Origin: Oribacterium sp.
GTDB taxonomy: Bacteria > Bacillota_A > Clostridia > Lachnospirales > Lachnospiraceae
Direction of reading: 5' to 3'
Assembly (NCBI GenBank): GCA_017940955.1
Contig: JAGAXP010000107.1
Coordinates: 1-54,197 of the forward strand
DNA length: 54,197 nucleotides
Shown here: in pieces, positions 51,920 to 54,197 of the stretch
Layout of the letters: every line of letters starts with the position of its first letter
Position numbering within the stretch: position 1 is the first letter of the stretch
Notes under the pieces: generated by a model
The model's input: the letters and a program-made list of their open reading frames with translations, nothing else
Told to the model about the DNA's origin: nothing
Database searches by the model: none
Program-made: the position numbers and the translations under genes

Positions 51920-53692
51920 ATGAGCGAAAAAAATATATATTATCTTGCCGTTGACATCGGTGCGTCCAGCGGCCGACACATCCTTGCACATCTTGAAAAC
52001 GGAAAGATAATCCTGGAAGAGGTGTACCGTTTTGCTAACGGTATGGATGATGAAGACGGACATAAAGTATGGGATACAGACCGACTTTTCAGTGAGATAA
52101 AGACAGGTATGAAAAGGTGCTTCGAGGCAGGAAAGATTCCTGTGTCAATGGCTATCGATACATGGGGAGTGGATTATGTCCTTTTGGATGCAAATGACGA
52201 GAAGATAGGTCCTTGCTTTGCTTACAGAGACAGCCGTACCGAAGGAAAGGATTCCGAAGTTTATAAGCTGATACCGGAAAAAGAGCTTTATGGCAGGACA
52301 GGTATCCAAAAGGCGATCTTCAATACCATCTACCAGCTTAAAGCGGTAAAGGACACACATCCTGAGTGGCTTGAAAAAGCAGAGAGCCTGCTTATGGTAC
52401 CGGATTATCTTAACTTCCTACTAACTGGAGTTAAGAAACAGGAGTACACCAATGCTTCAACTTCTCAGCTTGTGGATGCGAAGAGCTGCGATTGGGACAG
52501 GGAGCTTATTGAGAAGTTGGGTTTCCCGGAGAGACTTTTCGGAGAATTATCTATGCCGGGAAGCTTTGTTGGAAACCTTCGCACTGAGGTTTCAGCATAT
52601 GTTGGTTTTGATTGTAAGGTTATACTTCCTGCGACTCATGATACAGGATCAGCGGTTATGAGTGTGCCTTCGACCTCAGAGGATGTGCTTTATATATCTT
52701 CCGGAACATGGTCACTTCTTGGAACAGAACTTCTGTCACCTGAACTATCGGGAGAGGCTCAGGATGCCAATTTTACAAACGAAGGTGGCTATGATCACAG
52801 ATTCCGCTTTTTGAAAAACATCATGGGTCTTTGGATGATACAGTCTGTTCAGAGGGAGCTGATGTCTGATTCATATAAGTCTGCATCAGTAGAAGATAAT
52901 GACTTCAGCTTTGGAAACCTTTGTACAAGGGCCAAAGAGGCGCTATGTGATTCTGTTGTGGATGCCAATGATTCAAGATTTCTTGCGCCGGTTTCCATGA
53001 TAGAAGAGGTTAAGGCAGCCTGTCGTGAGTCCGGACAGCAGATACCGGAAACGCCATGGGATATTGCGAGAGTTATCTACAGGTCTCTTGCGGTCTGTTA
53101 TGGAAAAGCCATCAGAGAGATAGAAGATATCTCAAATAAAAGCTATAATACCCTTCATATTGTCGGGGGAGGATCAAAGGCCGGGTGGCTTAATGAGCTC
53201 ACAGCAAATGAAGCAGGGATAAAAGTGATAGCAGGTCCTTCTGAAGCTACGGCAATAGGAAACATCGGTGCACAGCTTATAGCAGCAGGAGTATATAAAG
53301 ATCTTTGGGAATTCAGAAAAGCAGTCTCCGAAGCATTTGATGTGGAGATGTATGATCCTCAAAGAGAAAAGTGCATGGAAAGAATGGCATGGCGTGGGCG
53401 CATTAAACCTGGATGTAAAGAAGAATATATAAGAAGACATAATGAAATCTGGTCCGATATGCTCCGTGTCCTTAATGAAGCGGGAATCGTGAATTATACG
53501 ATATTTGCAGACGGTGATGAGCTTTTCGGATACTATGAATGCAAAAAGGGAGTGGCGTTCGCCGAAAAAACCCAGGCAGAAAGTTCTGTTGTTGATAAAT
53601 GGAATGAATACATGAAAGACATACTTGAACTTGTAATGGATCCGGAGACCGGAGCCCAGCCTAAACTAGAGCCGGTATTCAGGATGGATTGA
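51920..53692 (+). CDS. rhaB: Bifunctional rhamnulokinase-L-rhamnose mutarotase fusion
   Basis: 590 residues; a lone rhamnulokinase has about 480. Kinase part (1-480): FGGY-fold ATPase AVDIGASSGRHIL, IDTWGVDYVLLD, the phosphate loop ISSGTWSLLGTE and IVGGGSKAGWLNEL. From Met486 (MERMAWRGRIKPGCKEEYI) to the end the sequence matches RhaM, an L-rhamnose mutarotase of about 104 residues: RRHNEIWSDML with the catalytic His, VNYTIFADGDELFGYYE and WNEYMKDILEL. It phosphorylates rhamnulose and converts alpha- to beta-rhamnose. The Met at the exact RhaM start shows an in-frame gene fusion. Weak RBS (GGTGAAAG). Confidence 0.93.
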   Translation: MSEKNIYYLAVDIGASSGRHILAHLENGKIILEEVYRFANGMDDEDGHKVWDTDRLFSEIKTGMKRCFEAGKIPVSMAIDTWGVDYVLLDANDEKIGPCFAYRDSRTEGKDSEVYKLIPEKELYGRTGIQKAIFNTIYQLKAVKDTHPEWLEKAESLLMVPDYLNFLLTGVKKQEYTNASTSQLVDAKSCDWDRELIEKLGFPERLFGELSMPGSFVGNLRTEVSAYVGFDCKVILPATHDTGSAVMSVPSTSEDVLYISSGTWSLLGTELLSPELSGEAQDANFTNEGGYDHRFRFLKNIMGLWMIQSVQRELMSDSYKSASVEDNDFSFGNLCTRAKEALCDSVVDANDSRFLAPVSMIEEVKAACRESGQQIPETPWDIARVIYRSLAVCYGKAIREIEDISNKSYNTLHIVGGGSKAGWLNELTANEAGIKVIAGPSEATAIGNIGAQLIAAGVYKDLWEFRKAVSEAFDVEMYDPQREKCMERMAWRGRIKPGCKEEYIRRHNEIWSDMLRVLNEAGIVNYTIFADGDELFGYYECKKGVAFAEKTQAESSVVDKWNEYMKDILELVMDPETGAQPKLEPVFRMD

Positions 53693-53740
53693 AAAAATGA
53701 TGGGATTCTAATTAAATATATCGAGAATATGCGACTTTTT

Positions 53741-54197
53741 TTAATTATTTCTATATTTTTCTTTATATTCCTGTGGGGTACAGCCTGCATATTTTTTGAA
53801 AGTTGTGTAAAAATAAGGAAGGCTATCGTAGCCACAATCAAGAGCAATATCTTTTATCTGTTTATCTGAGAAAATAAGGAGTCTTTGGGCTTCTCCCATA
53901 CGACAACTTATTATGTACTGATTTATTGTAAAACCGGTTCCTGCCTTGAATTTTTTTGATAGATAAAAAGGGCTTATAAAGAATTCCTTTGCAAGTCCGT
54001 CTATTGAGAGATTCAGGGCATAATTTTTTTCTATAAATTCACGGACAGGCCTTATATTTTTGCCTTTGACTTCAGACTCTTCCTTCGATATATCAAGATG
54101 ATAATCCCTGTAAATGATATTCAAAATTGATCCCATTACACTGTTAAGCTTAGTGGTATCCGCACTCATGGTATCTACAGTCTGGCTGAGTATATAT
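53741..54197 (-). CDS. AraC-family transcriptional regulator, N-terminus outside the window
   Basis: The frame is open from the right edge (54197) to TAA at 53741-53743; an ATG at 54169 is internal, not the start. 152 residues are visible, of which the last 100 are the AraC double HTH: LSIDGLAKEFFISPFYLSKK, then GYDSLPYFYTTFKKYAGCTP and QEYKEKYR. AraC proteins of this type are about 280 residues. It lies convergent with the rhamnose operon and could control a neighbouring sugar cluster. Confidence 0.88.
   Translation of the reverse strand, partial: YILSQTVDTMSADTTKLNSVMGSILNIIYRDYHLDISKEESEVKGKNIRPVREFIEKNYALNLSIDGLAKEFFISPFYLSKKFKAGTGFTINQYIISCRMGEAQRLLIFSDKQIKDIALDCGYDSLPYFYTTFKKYAGCTPQEYKEKYRNN

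Overview
The window reads as chromosomal DNA of an anaerobic, Gram-positive-type clostridium, most likely a Lachnospiraceae member close to Butyrivibrio. The clues are strong AGGAGG-type ribosome binding sites, moderate GC, oxygen-sensitive Fe-S serine dehydratase, a flavodiiron protein, secreted FMN/FAD reductase lipoproteins, BspA-type leucine-rich repeats, a MATE pump and a clostridial rhamnose operon. No rRNA, tRNA, complete insertion sequence or CRISPR array was seen. Genus assignment is inference.

Layout. 1-6.6 kb: tail of a CAP-domain secreted protein, a Y-family polymerase with its YolD-like partner, a DUF4298 protein, flavodiiron protein, glucose-6-phosphate isomerase, and a remnant of a flavin reductase gene. 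6.8-13.2 kb: NADH pyrophosphatase, then a leftward serine-use cluster (DAACS transporter, sdaAB, sdaAA) with several inverted repeats, a FliD-like orphan and a lipoprotein. 13.3-26.9 kb: UvrD-like helicase, AGCS amino acid symporter, and a signalling cluster of a 7TM protein resembling a histidine kinase without its histidine, a PAS histidine kinase and a NarL-type regulator, followed by two large lipoproteins, a methyltransferase-like protein and a NusG-II-domain protein. 27-30 kb: a sucrose/fructoside locus with an intact promoter, paired operators, LacI regulator and GH32 hydrolase, but only decayed permease genes.

30.3-40.2 kb is an accessory, AT-richer island with many broken genes: a decayed C5 DNA methyltransferase, a NERD nuclease-like protein, a PLD-helicase-DUF3427-type protein split by one in-frame TAA, a MutT hydrolase, an ArsC-like tail, small lipoprotein and hypothetical genes, Uma2-type nuclease and a mazEF pair. 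In its middle, 38342-38505 holds ten copies of GTCTCA in both orientations, mostly 10-12 bp apart, followed by a terminator. No annotated gene explains this array and it is the most unusual signal in the window.

40.3-54.2 kb returns to ordinary metabolism: an esterase, a large lipoprotein with two FMN-binding domains and a fumarate/urocanate-reductase-type FAD domain behind a cre-like site, a zinc-ribbon membrane protein, a secreted metalloprotease, a MATE exporter with a frame-broken leader, and the L-rhamnose cluster (divergent AraC regulator, rhaA, rhaD, and a kinase fused to a rhamnose mutarotase), ending in a second AraC regulator cut by the window edge. The rhamnose genes together take beta-L-rhamnose through rhamnulose and rhamnulose-1-phosphate to DHAP and lactaldehyde.
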